A stretch of DNA of 38,722 nucleotides. Source: Alphaproteobacteria bacterium 41-28 (GTDB taxonomy: Bacteria; Pseudomonadota; Alphaproteobacteria; UBA9655). A program made the position numbers and the translations under genes. Below, piece by piece: positions 17,318 through 25,374 of this stretch. The notes under the pieces were generated by a model. That model searched no databases. It was not told the DNA's origin and was given only the letters and a program-made list of their open reading frames with translations. Within the stretch, counting starts at the first letter, position 1. Each line of letters opens with the position of its first letter. The stretch covers positions 1 through 38,722 of the forward strand of contig MKUL01000069.1 of the NCBI GenBank assembly GCA_001897795.1, given 5' to 3'.

Positions 17318-17737
17318 ATGATTGCAGATGCACACGCCCAAGCCGCTGGTAGTAGCATTGGTGGATTTGACTTTATGTCATTGCTCCCTCTCATCCTTAT
17401 TTTTGGTGTTTTTTATTTGTTTTTGATTCGTCCTCAGCAAAAGAAAGCACAACAACAAAGAGATCTTTTGTCTTCCTTAAGGCGGGGAGATCGGATTCTC
17501 ACAAATGGCGGTATTATTGGGATCATTACAAAGGTTATAAACGATCAAGAACTGCAACTTGAAATTGCAGAAGGTGTACGCGTTCGAGTTGCTCGTTCCA
17601 TGGTTGCTGACCTTCTCTCGAAAACAGAGCCTGCTCCTGTAAACGACGAAGAAACGCGCCCTTCGGAGCAAAAGAAGTTTAAGGCGAAAACCCAATTGAA
17701 AAGCACTGCAACGGCTAAGAAAAAAATATCTAAATAA
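17318..17737 (+). CDS. yajC: Preprotein translocase subunit YajC
   Basis: A 139-residue single-span membrane protein. The hydrophobic segment LLPLILIFGVFYLFLIRPQQ (about 24-43) with the RPQQKKAQQQ tail is the YajC signature, followed by the soluble domain with GDRILTNGGIIGII. YajC associates with SecDF at the inner membrane and supports Sec export. The C-terminal tail, rich in Lys and Thr, is longer than in E. coli (110 residues). AGAGGA lies about 6 bases upstream of the ATG at 17318. It is 18 bases from secD, in one operon. Confidence 0.93.
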   Translation: MIADAHAQAAGSSIGGFDFMSLLPLILIFGVFYLFLIRPQQKKAQQQRDLLSSLRRGDRILTNGGIIGIITKVINDQELQLEIAEGVRVRVARSMVADLLSKTEPAPVNDEETRPSEQKKFKAKTQLKSTATAKKKISK

Positions 17738-17755
17738 ACGAATTGAGCTACAGTC

Positions 17756-19315
17756 ATGATTCATATCCCCTTATGGAAAACCGTTTTGACAGTGGCGGTA
17801 TGCCTTTTAGGAATTGTGTTCATCAGCCCCAATTTTTTCACCAAAGAACAACTCGCACATTTTCCTGATTGGTTTCCTAAACACCAGGTGGTTTTAGGCC
17901 TTGATTTACAAGGTGGCGCTCATCTGTTGCTCGAGGTTGATTTTAATGCCGTTGTTCACGAGCAAATGAATAGCCTAGCAGATGCTGTGCGTACGAGTCT
18001 TCGTAAAGAACGGATTGGGTACGTAGGGCTTACTGCCAAAAAAGACTTTGTCACTTTAACTTTGCGCAATCCAGCTGATTTAGAGAAAGCAAAGACCCTT
18101 CTCAAACAAGCAGATTCTGACATTGAAATCATCTCAACGCCTGAAGGACAACTCACCTTGAAGCTGAGTGACACTGCCATAAGTGAGCGGAAGAGATCAG
18201 CTCTGGCCCAATCCATTGAAATTGTCCGCAGGCGCGTTGACGAAATGGGTACATCCGAACCTTATATCCAACGACAAGGTGAAGATCGTATTCTCGTTCA
18301 ACTTCCCGGCCTTAAAGACCCCACCCGAATTAAAAATCTATTAGGAAAAACGGCTAAGTTGCAGTTTCGTTTTGTTGATACTTCTATTGAAGCAGAACCG
18401 GGAAAAGCCATCCCCGGGGTAGATATCCTCCCAGAAGAAGAGAAGGGCAGAAATATTTATTATGCCGTTAAAAAGCAAATTATTGTCACCGGTGAAAACC
18501 TTGTGAATGCCCAACCTGGGTTTGACCAATATAACCGGCCAGATGTGACCTTTAAATTTGATTCACTCGGAGCCAAAAAATTTGGGGACGCAACAAGGAA
18601 CAATGTTGGCAAGATTTTTGCAATTGTTTTAGACGATAAAGTCATTAGTGCTCCTCGCATTGAAACGCCTATTTTGGGCGGAGAAGGCTCAATTACAGGT
18701 AGTTTTACAGTCCAAGAAGCTCAAGATCTTGCCCTTCTCATGCGAGCTGGTGCCCTTCCAGCCCCCCTTAATGTTCTTGAAGAACGCACCGTGGGACCAG
18801 GCCTTGGAGCGGATTCGATTGTGTCAGGAGAACGTGCTACGATTATCGGTATCCTCCTTGTTGTCGCATTCATGTTTATCGCCTATTCATTCTTCGGTGC
18901 TATTGCAAATATCGCCGTCCTTTTCAACCTCATTCTTCTTTTTGCAGCCCTTTCTGTGAGCCAGGCCACCCTCACTCTTCCAGGTATTGCTGGTATAGCG
19001 TTGACCATAGGAATGGCCGTTGATGCAAACGTTCTCATTAACGAACGTATCAAAGAGGAACTGCGCCATGGGCGGAAGATGCTCAGTGCTATAGATGCGG
19101 GGTATAACCGGGCGATGACAACCATAGTTGACTCAAACCTTACAACCCTGATTGGCGTTGGAATTTTGTATTATTTCGGAAGTGGCCCGACTCGTGGGTT
19201 TGCCGTAACCACCTCCCTTGGCATCATTATTTCCATGTTTACTGCCATTTCACTTACCAAACAAATCGTTGCATGGTGGATTCAGTGGAAACGTCCCACC
19301 CGACTTCCCATTTAA
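17756..19315 (+). CDS. secD: Protein translocase subunit SecD
   Basis: A 519-residue inner-membrane protein. It has one N-terminal span, the periplasmic P1 region that starts with the conserved LGLDLQGGAHLLLEVD (about 47-63) and five C-terminal helices with GIALTIGMAVDANVLINERIKEEL, the RND-like proton-coupled core with the conserved Asp. SecD and SecF use the proton gradient to pull preproteins through SecYEG on the periplasmic side. Length is normal. It lies between yajC and secF, with only 13 bases before the secF start, in the expected order. Confidence 0.97.
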   Translation: MIHIPLWKTVLTVAVCLLGIVFISPNFFTKEQLAHFPDWFPKHQVVLGLDLQGGAHLLLEVDFNAVVHEQMNSLADAVRTSLRKERIGYVGLTAKKDFVTLTLRNPADLEKAKTLLKQADSDIEIISTPEGQLTLKLSDTAISERKRSALAQSIEIVRRRVDEMGTSEPYIQRQGEDRILVQLPGLKDPTRIKNLLGKTAKLQFRFVDTSIEAEPGKAIPGVDILPEEEKGRNIYYAVKKQIIVTGENLVNAQPGFDQYNRPDVTFKFDSLGAKKFGDATRNNVGKIFAIVLDDKVISAPRIETPILGGEGSITGSFTVQEAQDLALLMRAGALPAPLNVLEERTVGPGLGADSIVSGERATIIGILLVVAFMFIAYSFFGAIANIAVLFNLILLFAALSVSQATLTLPGIAGIALTIGMAVDANVLINERIKEELRHGRKMLSAIDAGYNRAMTTIVDSNLTTLIGVGILYYFGSGPTRGFAVTTSLGIIISMFTAISLTKQIVAWWIQWKRPTRLPI

Positions 19316-19328
19316 AGAGAGGCCTCCC

Positions 19329-20252
19329 ATGGGATTACAGCTTATTCCTTATGATACGAACTATAACTTTGTAGCGAAAAAGAACATCATCTTTGGTATT
19401 CTCATCGCAATTGCTCTTTTATGTTTGGGCTCTATCTTCTTTCAGGGTTTTAACTATGGCATTGATTTTAAAGGTGGCCTGTTGCTGGAAGTGCGAACAA
19501 AAGAAGCTGCGGATGTCGCCAAATTAAGATCTGATCTCAGCGGCCTTGTGCATGGGGAAGTGACTCTCCAAGAGTTTGGGGGCCCCAATGATATTTTGAT
19601 TCGTGTGGAACGCCAACCCGGGGGAGATAAGGAACAACTTGCGGCCCTGGCTAAGATCAAAGAAAAACTCGGAACGAGTGTTGACTACAGGCGTGTTGAC
19701 TCCGTCGGACCAAAGGTCAGCGAAGACCTTATTCGTAATGGTATTTACGCCGTTATTTGGGCTTTGGTTGCCATGCTCATATACATCTGGTTTCGATTTG
19801 AATGGCAATTTGGTGTATGCTCTCTGATTACTCTTGCCCATGATGCCTTGATTGTGCTGGGACTTTTCTCTATTTTCCAGCTTGAATTTAACGAAAATGC
19901 CATCATTGCGATTTTGATTACAATCACCTATTCAATTAACGATACGGTTGTCATTTACGACCGGATTCGGGAAAATTTACGAAAATTCAAAAAAATGCCT
20001 CTTCGTGACCTGATTAATCGTAGTATTAATGAAACGCTCTCTCGAACAATTCTAACATCCACCACAACCCTTTTAGCTCTTCTCGGGCTATATTTCTTTG
20101 GTGGACCTGTTATTGCCGCGTTCAGTCTTCCTATTCTTGTTGGGATTGGAGCTGGAACAATTTCATCGATTACCGTCTCGGCTCCCCTGCTCTTGCATGC
20201 ACATTTACGTCGTGATCAAATCTTGGAGACTTCGGAGAATAATGAGGCTTAA
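19329..20252 (+). CDS. secF: Protein translocase subunit SecF
   Basis: A 307-residue partner of SecD. The start is the ATG at 19329; a longer frame from 19218 would overlap secD by nearly 100 bases with no SecF character. The protein shows an N-terminal span, the GIDFKGGLLLEV motif, the P4 region, and the core with ITYSINDTVVIYDRIRENLR containing the conserved Asp. Function is as for SecD: Sec-dependent export powered by the proton gradient. It ends LRRDQILETSENNEA; this tail matters because diverged copies of it occur downstream at 20864-20950 and 21191-21226. It closes the tatC-secF block and converges with a small exported protein gene. Confidence 0.96.
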   Translation: MGLQLIPYDTNYNFVAKKNIIFGILIAIALLCLGSIFFQGFNYGIDFKGGLLLEVRTKEAADVAKLRSDLSGLVHGEVTLQEFGGPNDILIRVERQPGGDKEQLAALAKIKEKLGTSVDYRRVDSVGPKVSEDLIRNGIYAVIWALVAMLIYIWFRFEWQFGVCSLITLAHDALIVLGLFSIFQLEFNENAIIAILITITYSINDTVVIYDRIRENLRKFKKMPLRDLINRSINETLSRTILTSTTTLLALLGLYFFGGPVIAAFSLPILVGIGAGTISSITVSAPLLLHAHLRRDQILETSENNEA

Positions 20253-20320
20253 ATGGCCGTCACGGTTTTCTTCACAACAAAGTCAATTTTCCATATTCCA
20301 ATGAAAACGGGTAGCAGATC

Positions 20321-20746
20321 CTATTGTGGAGCTTCGAAGCAACGCATACCTGATTGATCCGCATTCAATTCACAGTGTTGAAACTGCACGTATTGGCTTT
20401 TTACATGAAGTTCAGGAACATCACGTTTTACAGAGTTTTCTATTTTGTAAACACACTCTAACTGGAATATGCGAGAATTACCTGCGAGTCGCTTATCTAT
20501 CTTAGCAGGCTTGATTAAACTAAGCTTGGGTATACCATAAGCAAAGGCTTGCCCAATTCGGTGTTCATCTCCCCATGCAGGAATAATAACAGTAACCGTC
20601 CAAGCGTTAGTTCCTTCTTGATGTTGAAAGCGGAAGTCTGTTGCGGGAGGGCAAGGAAAGTCGTTTTTGTCTGCATTCACTGATAAAGAATATGTAGAGA
20701 GGGCCAGAACTCCTAAAAGCAGTATAAAACATTTTTGTCTATTCAT
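20321..20746 (-). CDS. Small exported hypothetical protein
   Basis: A 141-residue protein of unknown family with a signal peptide (MNRQKCFILLLGVLALSTYS, cleavage near VNA-DK). The mature part starts DKNDFPCPPATDF and has four cysteines (in PCPP, ECVYK, HCEL and RCFE), which could form two disulfides. It resembles the plan of the small exported protein at 12338-12685 and, faintly, DUF3757-type secreted proteins; I do not claim membership. AAAGGAGC precedes the ATG at 20746. It lies between secF and a diverged copy of the secF 3' end, which suggests that it arrived as an insertion at the secF tail. Confidence 0.65.
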   Translation of the reverse strand: MNRQKCFILLLGVLALSTYSLSVNADKNDFPCPPATDFRFQHQEGTNAWTVTVIIPAWGDEHRIGQAFAYGIPKLSLIKPAKIDKRLAGNSRIFQLECVYKIENSVKRDVPELHVKSQYVQFQHCELNADQSGMRCFEAPQ

Positions 20747-20863
20747 TATAAGCTCCTTTTTAAAAATATTGTTGTAAAATTTAGTTTTACATAAATATCT
20801 TAATAAAAAGTAAATTTGCTGCTCTGGTCAGGCTCTCTGTTACTTTTTCGGAAGATAACATAA

Positions 20864-20950
20864 CAAGTACCACCCTTCTCTCTCCACGGGCGCTTGCGGC
20901 GCGACCATATCTTAGAAACTTCGGAGAATAATGTTGGAGATAAAAATTAA
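20864..20950 (+). pseudogene. Diverged duplicate of the secF 3' end
   Basis: Read in frame, this gives QVPPFSLHGRLRRDHILETS then ENNVGDKN and a stop. That is close to the SecF end LHAHLRRDQILETSENNEA. Over 38 bases (20207-20244 against 20896-20933) 31 match, and all 7 differences fall at third codon positions. The copy therefore diverged while coding. Upstream of 20864 the frame hits a stop and no further SecF is seen. It is a displaced or donor gene tail, not an active gene. Confidence 0.7.
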
Positions 20951-20980
20951 CGGTTTTTATTATTTCAAGTATTCTAAAAG

Positions 20981-21096
20981 GCAATTACTTTCCCGTCCCA
21001 CACGCAGTGTCATCCTTGGCCAAGAAAAGGTAAGATTTTTCTTTGAAAAATAAATCTTTCCTCGCCAAGGAGGATACAGTAGAGGTGAGTAGTTAC
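20981..21096. repeat. MITE-like inverted-repeat element, family B, second copy
   Basis: It starts GCAATTACTTTCCCGTCCCA and ends GTGAGTAGTTAC, parallel to the copy at 9548-9672, with the inner GTGTCATCCTTGGCCAAGAA block shared. The middle differs and is A/T-rich. It lies between the two secF-tail copies. There is no coding capacity. Confidence 0.75.
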
Positions 21097-21190
21097 TCTA
21101 AAAGTCTCAAAGCTTGCTATGTGGAAATATATATTACCACTATATCTATTTATCAGAAAGAAATATTTCCGGATTGAAGATTGTCTCATA

Positions 21191-21226
21191 CGTATTTTGG
21201 AAACGCTGGAGAATAATGAAGATTAA
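21191..21226 (+). pseudogene. Possible third secF-tail copy
   Basis: In frame it reads RILETLENNED and a TAA stop, matching the SecF end QILETSENNEA in 8 of 11 positions. DNA identity outside TGGAGAATAATGA is weak, so this could be chance. The stop overlaps by a few bases the 3' end of the fic gene on the other strand. Confidence 0.35.
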
Positions 21227-22209
21227 GAACTTAACTCCCTAGGAGAATAGCGATAAAGAGCTTGGTTTTTAGCACCCTTATGCTCCAACACCTTTTCGTT
21301 TACGCCGAATTTTAAGTCTCGGCTTGCGGTTGAGGTCGAAATATTCTTGAAGATATCCATGTACTCTTTTCGAGAAAACCAAGATTTTTGAAGAGTTCTT
21401 CTAGCATACTGTAAGCGAGATTTTGAATCTTTCAAGGTTACGTCTGTGCTCTTTCGATAATTTTCAAGTGCAATAAGGATCAGTTTAAGGGAAAATTCAA
21501 TAAATTTGGTAGAATTTCCTTCTTTATCACATAGACTTAACACTTTGTAATAGTCATTTTGGTTATCTTTAATAAGCTCCTCTACCGGAATAAATTTAAA
21601 AATAAGATTCTCGTTTGTGAGAAGCAGTTGTTGCCATAACCTTCCCATCCGCCCATTTCCATCCATAAAGGGATGTATAAATTCCAGTTCATAGTGAAAG
21701 ATACAGGCTTTTAAGAGCCAAGGTGTATCATGATTTTTTTTAAGAAACTCAAATAAATCTGTCATTAATTGAGGGACACGTTTTGCGGGAGGGGGAAGAT
21801 GAGCAACTTCAGACCCTTTAAAAATACCTACGCTCCCTTCCCGCCATTTTCCGCTATCTTCAATGAGATCTTTCATGAGAATTTTATGTGAATGCAAAAA
21901 ATCTCGTATAGAAGTAGGATCTAATTCATCAAACTTATTGTATAAGGCGAGGGCATTTTGAACTTCAATAATATCCTTTTTGGGTCCAATCACCCGTTTT
22001 CCTTCGAAGATATGGGTGACTTGTTCAAGGCTAAGCGTATTTCCTTCAATAGCTAGCGAGGATTGGATTGTTTTGATCTGGTTCTGACGTCTTAATTTAA
22101 CGGGAGTAGCATCGAGTTTTTCCCCTTCGAGTATGCCAAGCGCATGAGATATATTTTGAGATAAAGCGAGAATAGGCGATGTGATCTCAAAAGGAGGTGT
22201 ATACATCAT
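21223..22209 (-). CDS. Fic-domain AMPylase with C-terminal winged helix
   Basis: A 328-residue Fic protein. The active motif HPFMDGNGRMGRLW is at 179-192, intact, and the inhibitory motif SLAIEGN is at 51-57 (class II). Residues about 265-328 look like a winged helix (FSRKEYMDIF, then STSTASRDLKFG), the usual tail of this Fic subfamily. The enzyme probably AMPylates a cytosolic or host protein. The ATG at 22209 (or the next one, 22206) has no Shine-Dalgarno sequence: a 32-base perfect palindrome ends exactly at the base before the start. It is not closely similar to the Fic-MerR protein at 11189-12271. It lies in the accessory segment between secF and tRNA-Thr, consistent with horizontal arrival. 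Confidence 0.9.
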   Translation of the reverse strand: MMYTPPFEITSPILALSQNISHALGILEGEKLDATPVKLRRQNQIKTIQSSLAIEGNTLSLEQVTHIFEGKRVIGPKKDIIEVQNALALYNKFDELDPTSIRDFLHSHKILMKDLIEDSGKWREGSVGIFKGSEVAHLPPPAKRVPQLMTDLFEFLKKNHDTPWLLKACIFHYELEFIHPFMDGNGRMGRLWQQLLLTNENLIFKFIPVEELIKDNQNDYYKVLSLCDKEGNSTKFIEFSLKLILIALENYRKSTDVTLKDSKSRLQYARRTLQKSWFSRKEYMDIFKNISTSTASRDLKFGVNEKVLEHKGAKNQALYRYSPRELSS

Positions 22210-22241
22210 ATCATGATACTATCATATGATAGTATCATGAT
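22210..22241. promoter_or_regulatory. 32-bp perfect palindrome abutting the fic start codon
   Basis: The sequence ATCATGATACTATCAT (22210-22225) is followed by its exact reverse complement (22226-22241) with no spacer. It ends at the base before the fic ATG, so it takes the place of the ribosome binding site. An operator, or an mRNA hairpin that shuts off translation, would both fit; autoregulation by the winged-helix tail is an inference. It shares the core TATCATATGATA with the inverted repeat at 4395-4429. Confidence 0.6.
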
Positions 22242-22517
22242 CGAGAATTTTTTGCATTGTGTATAGGCTCATCTTGTTACAATAAAATACATCGACCTAT
22301 GAAATAAAGTGCGCAACTTTTCGACGTCAGTACGATCATTTTCGTTTGAAATAACAAAAGGTTCATTGATCATTTTCACTATTTTATTTGGCCATTTCTT
22401 CTGATTTCTGGATTTTTTCATACTTTTATGAAATCATCACAAAAGGTAATTTTGGAATAGTAGCCATTGGGATTCTGAATAAAGAGTCTCGAGAGAACCT
22501 CCAAAATTATAGAGAGC

Positions 22518-22626
22518 GTACAGATTGTGCTTCAAGGAATCTTGTCCTCTCGTGAGGACCTAATCTGTGAATGAGATCATAAGCATGCGGAATTCACAGA
22601 TTTCGTCCTTGGAGTAAGGCCTGTAC
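22518..22626 (+). ncRNA. Candidate structured RNA, three-way junction
   Basis: Four helices nest consistently. The closing helix is GTACAG (22518-22523) with CTGTAC (22621-22626). The second is CTTCAAGGA (22530-22538) with TCCTTGGAG (22606-22614). Hairpin one is GTCCTC-TCGT-GAGGAC (22544-22559). Hairpin two has 11-bp arms, 22562-22572 with 22592-22602. One pair in helix two is G-U when read on the plus strand but would be A-C on the minus strand, which favours plus. It does not match tmRNA, RNase P, SRP or 6S signatures that I know. The RNA may extend to about 22760. Confidence 0.5.
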
Positions 22627-22869
22627 AATTGAAAGGAAGACTAAAATTCTTCTCATTTCTCGTAATCCAAGCTGCGCTGCGGCGAGAGGCGGGGAAAACG
22701 AGGAGCCAGGAGCCTGAAAAGATTCTGGTGGCAAGACTCTTAATCTTCTTCTAATAAAGGGACCCCGGGGTCATCTTATTAAGTAAAAGTAACAGGGAAA
22801 TAGGAGAAAGTGAAGGACAAAAAATAAGGAAACAAAAGAAGAGGAAGGGAAAAGGTTATCTGTGTTTTT

Positions 22870-22902
22870 TTGACTTGGCCTTCAAAAACATATACGTTAT
22901 AA
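22870..22902 (+). promoter_or_regulatory. Probable tRNA-Thr promoter
   Basis: A -35-like TTGACT is at 22870-22875. Two -10-like hexamers compete: TATACG (22891-22896) and TTATAA (22897-22902), the latter 12 bases before the tRNA. The spacing is imperfect for both. Confidence 0.35.
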
Positions 22903-22914
22903 GCCTTAGAGAAA

Positions 22915-22990
22915 GCCGGATTAGCTCAGCTGGTAGAGCAACTGATTTGTAATCAGTAGGTCGTTGGTTCGATTCCGACATCCGGCACCA
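22915..22990 (+). tRNA. tRNA-Thr (anticodon UGU)
   Basis: A 76-base cloverleaf. The acceptor stem GCCGGAT pairs with ATCCGGC, followed by ACCA, so the CCA end is encoded. The D arm is GCTCAGCTGGTAGAGC. The anticodon arm CTGATTTGTAATCAG has the loop TTTGTAA with anticodon TGT, reading ACA (and by wobble other Thr codons). The T arm is GTTGGTTCGATTCCGAC. No intron is present. It lies next to a conjugation-protein-like fragment, in keeping with tRNA genes as integration sites. Confidence 0.97.
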
Positions 22991-23134
22991 GGAAACATAA
23001 GGGTTTCTGAAGTCTCTCTAAAAATCTTAAAATAATATTTTCGCCAAACTTTCGCTAATAGGAGGAACTTAGGGTTCTTGGAACCTTCTTGGAGTGTGAA
23101 CATAATTAAGTTCAGAGGCACTCTAAATATTTGA

Positions 23135-23539
23135 GATCCTAGCAACTCCAAAGTTGGTAGCCTGCAAACAAATGATATCCACTTAAAGAGATTTTTTAGA
23201 AATACAGATTCTCATTCCACGGAAAGGATTTCAAAAAACCTGGGAGAAGCTGAAATTACAGAACAAATCGAAACTCTTTCCTATGGAGCTCATAATATAA
23301 GAGATGGAGTCTCTTTATCTCCACGCACCCACATCAAATCTCTTGTTCTTCCAACAGAAATAGCGAATTTGCAAGACCGAGAAGCCTATGTCAAACTCCC
23401 AGGCTCTCACCCTATTTGCAAAATTAAGATGACCTATAAAAATATCCCTACCATTGCCGTTGACTTTAAGCCTCTTTCAGAAGCCCATCTCCTCAAATTA
23501 CGTCTTATGAATGAAGGCGTTGACTTAAGAAGTGAATGA
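23135..23539 (+). pseudogene. Fragment resembling conjugation coupling protein TraD (C-terminal part)
   Basis: The frame ending at the TGA at 23537 is open back to 23135 but has no good start. It reads VGSLQTN (about 23153-23173) and then, after poorly matched sequence, SYGAHNIRDGVSLSP, LVLPTEIANLQDREAYVKLP and GSHPICKIKMTYK. These segments resemble the C-terminal part of F-type/Rickettsiales TraD. The ATPase domain is missing, so this is a remnant of a conjugative element of the Rickettsiales RAGE kind, starting about 145 bases after tRNA-Thr. The assignment is from remembered family pattern and not from a search. Confidence 0.55.
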
Positions 23540-23600
23540 CAAGGTAAAGAAACGAATAACGACAAAACATCCATATAAGCCCAGATAAAGGAACGCTCGT

Positions 23601-24137
23601 ATGAAACAGGAAGAACAAAATATTCAACGATACCTTCAAATACGCGAAGACATTCATGAAGAGATTAAGAAAATAAGTCCAAGTGTTGCTGCCTTTCAAG
23701 ACACAGTTCAACGATTTGCAGCTCAGTTGGAAGAATTACAAAAGCTCTCTCAAACTACCCAAGACCACATAAAATCAGCTATCAAAAGCGCTGCCCTTGA
23801 GATGGCCGATATTGCCTCAGGAGAGTTTTCTGAGAAGACAGAGGACAAAATAAACATCATCATCACAAATCTTGATCATTCTGTCAAAAATGCAAGGAAA
23901 GCTCTTGATGTATCGGCAAAAACCAAAATGCGGAAAATGCTTCTCTTCACCTTTACAGGCATCCTCTTATCGGGATTTATGGGTTTTGGGGGAGGGTTTC
24001 TCTATTGTAAACGTAATGCCTATTATCTACCTGCAGATTTTATAAAAATGTACGCTCTGGGTTATGATATAAAGGAAGCTCTCTCAAAAATGAGTTTTGA
24101 AGAAAAGAGACAGTTTGAAAAACTTATGGGGAGATGA
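23601..24137 (+). CDS. Hypothetical coiled-coil membrane protein of the conjugative remnant
   Basis: A 178-residue protein of unknown family. Residues 1-110 are charged and helical with coiled-coil character (RYLQIREDIHEEIKKI; FAAQLEELQKLSQTT). One transmembrane span follows at about 113-132 (MLLFTFTGILLSGFMGFGGG), then a short tail with YALGYDIKEALSKMS. Small membrane proteins like this often sit beside relaxase and TraD genes in Rickettsiales conjugative elements, and this one starts 62 bases after the TraD-like fragment. A weak purine-rich site precedes the ATG at 23601. It could be a mobilisation accessory protein; function is unknown. Confidence 0.6.
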   Translation: MKQEEQNIQRYLQIREDIHEEIKKISPSVAAFQDTVQRFAAQLEELQKLSQTTQDHIKSAIKSAALEMADIASGEFSEKTEDKINIIITNLDHSVKNARKALDVSAKTKMRKMLLFTFTGILLSGFMGFGGGFLYCKRNAYYLPADFIKMYALGYDIKEALSKMSFEEKRQFEKLMGR

Positions 24138-24523
24138 CCTGAGTTCCAAATTTGTTCAAAATAAAATATCTTAATCAAGGTCCCTGTTTTTTGGTAAGAG
24201 AATGTTCTGAATATGTACGTATAATTTAAGTAGCTAAAAATCTCTCTTTGAAGTGTAGTAACCTTAAGTTTTTATCTACCAAAATATCGAGAATTTGAAC
24301 TATTTTGTTTCTCAAAAATATGTCTTGATTTTTTCTCTCTTTAGGATAATAAAAGCTTAATAACAATTTTGTATGTGGCTTGGCCAGTTAAATTTTTGAG
24401 AAAAGAATAATATTTATAAGCTATCTTGACAAATAACAATTTTAGCTAGCTATTTAATTTAAAAGTCTTTATAAATTCAAAGAGCTAAAAGATAGCGTGT
24501 TCTGGATAAAAATTGGGGGACTT
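24138..24523. other. AT-rich intergenic region
   Basis: Nearly 390 bases of strongly AT-rich sequence. I see no gene, RNA or convincing repeat. It presumably carries the promoter of the exported protein that follows. Confidence 0.5.
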
Positions 24524-24940
24524 ATGGGAAGAAAAAGTATCTTATTGATAACAAGTACATTTTTGATGTTAGGCATATTTAGTGGTATAAAAAATGACTT
24601 ATATGCAGGACGTAAAGATAAAGACGAAGAAGGGTGTAGCTTTTCAGTTTTGGTAAGAAAATGTTTAGACTGTTTTGCAAGAAAGCCTATATCTGAAGAT
24701 GAAAATGAAGAATTTCTACCTAATCAAGAGGTTTCTTTGAATACTCCTAAAGTAGAAAAAAAAACAGAAACAAAAGCAATTCGTACTGTTGATGAAATGA
24801 TTAAAGAAAACGAGGAAGAAGAAAAAAAATGGACAAAAAGTCCTTATCCATCAGTCAAGTATGACCCCGTTACTAGTGGGAGAAATAATTTTACTAATCC
24901 AATTGAATTAAAACTAAGAAATGGCTATCGAGGTAATTGA
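24524..24940 (+). CDS. Hypothetical exported protein
   Basis: About 138 residues from the ATG at 24524. An upstream in-frame GTG (24497) is less likely because 24524 gives a typical signal peptide, MGRKSILLITSTFLMLGIFS, ending near YAG. GGGGGA precedes this ATG by three to four bases, which is tight. The mature chain is very polar (RKDKDEEG, ENEEEEKKW) with three cysteines early on (GCSFSV, KCLDCF) and seems largely disordered. No known domain. It probably acts outside the cytoplasm. Codon use is AT-rich, like the sugar locus that follows. Confidence 0.55.
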   Translation: MGRKSILLITSTFLMLGIFSGIKNDLYAGRKDKDEEGCSFSVLVRKCLDCFARKPISEDENEEFLPNQEVSLNTPKVEKKTETKAIRTVDEMIKENEEEEKKWTKSPYPSVKYDPVTSGRNNFTNPIELKLRNGYRGN

Positions 24941-25374
24941 ACTTCTACAGAATAGGTAGTGTCAAGCTGCTAGCGCACTAGAAGTAAATGACGTATAGGG
25001 AGAATTTCCGGGTTTTGTTTAGGCAGACCGATAGAGTAACCAATAGCTTCATTAAAATGGTGAGACATCGTTTGAGCTTTCCCTGTGTTCCTAGATCGGT
25101 TGTTTGTTACGCTTAACTTTAAGAAGGTTGAGTATTGGCTCTCTGGAGGATGGGAGACTTTAAGCTGAAACAGGAATCTTCAATCCCTTTATTGGTCTTT
25201 CTTTTTTGATAGACCGTGGAAAATTTTCGACTCTATTATTAAGCCTTTTGTAGGAGCACGGTGGTTAGATATAAAGGTAATTTTATGAATTTTCCTTTAA
25301 TTACTGATTGAAATTAAAGTAATTAAAAATTGATATAGTAACGGTCCTAACCTTTCATATGGGAGTAAAATTAA
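24941..25374. other. Intergenic region before the sugar locus
   Basis: No gene that I can support. On the minus strand a frame is open from about 25179 to the stop at 24970-24972 (69 codons, containing MSHHFNEAIGYSIGLPKQN). It has no ribosome binding site or recognised family, so it may be the relic of a mobile gene. The promoter of the following operon should lie in the last 100 bases. Confidence 0.4.

Larger units (their letters stand above)
22242..22914. other. Non-coding region between fic and tRNA-Thr
   Basis: No gene is visible in 670 bases. It contains the structured-RNA candidate (22518-22626), a 12-base palindrome GACCCCGGGGTC (22761-22772) flanked by AATAA and TTATT, and a purine-rich tract of roughly 60 bases (about 22795-22855) before the tRNA promoter region. 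The GC-rich stretch 22670-22735 stands out against its AT-rich surroundings. Confidence 0.6.

Noticed and set aside
19218..19328. N-terminal extension of secF
   Set aside because: The extra 37 residues overlap secD and have no SecF character; the ATG at 19329 with a normal SecF start is preferred.
22921..23151. Minus-strand open frame containing GAGCRNRTNDLLITNQLL
   Set aside because: This is the well-known false translation of the antisense strand of a tRNA gene.
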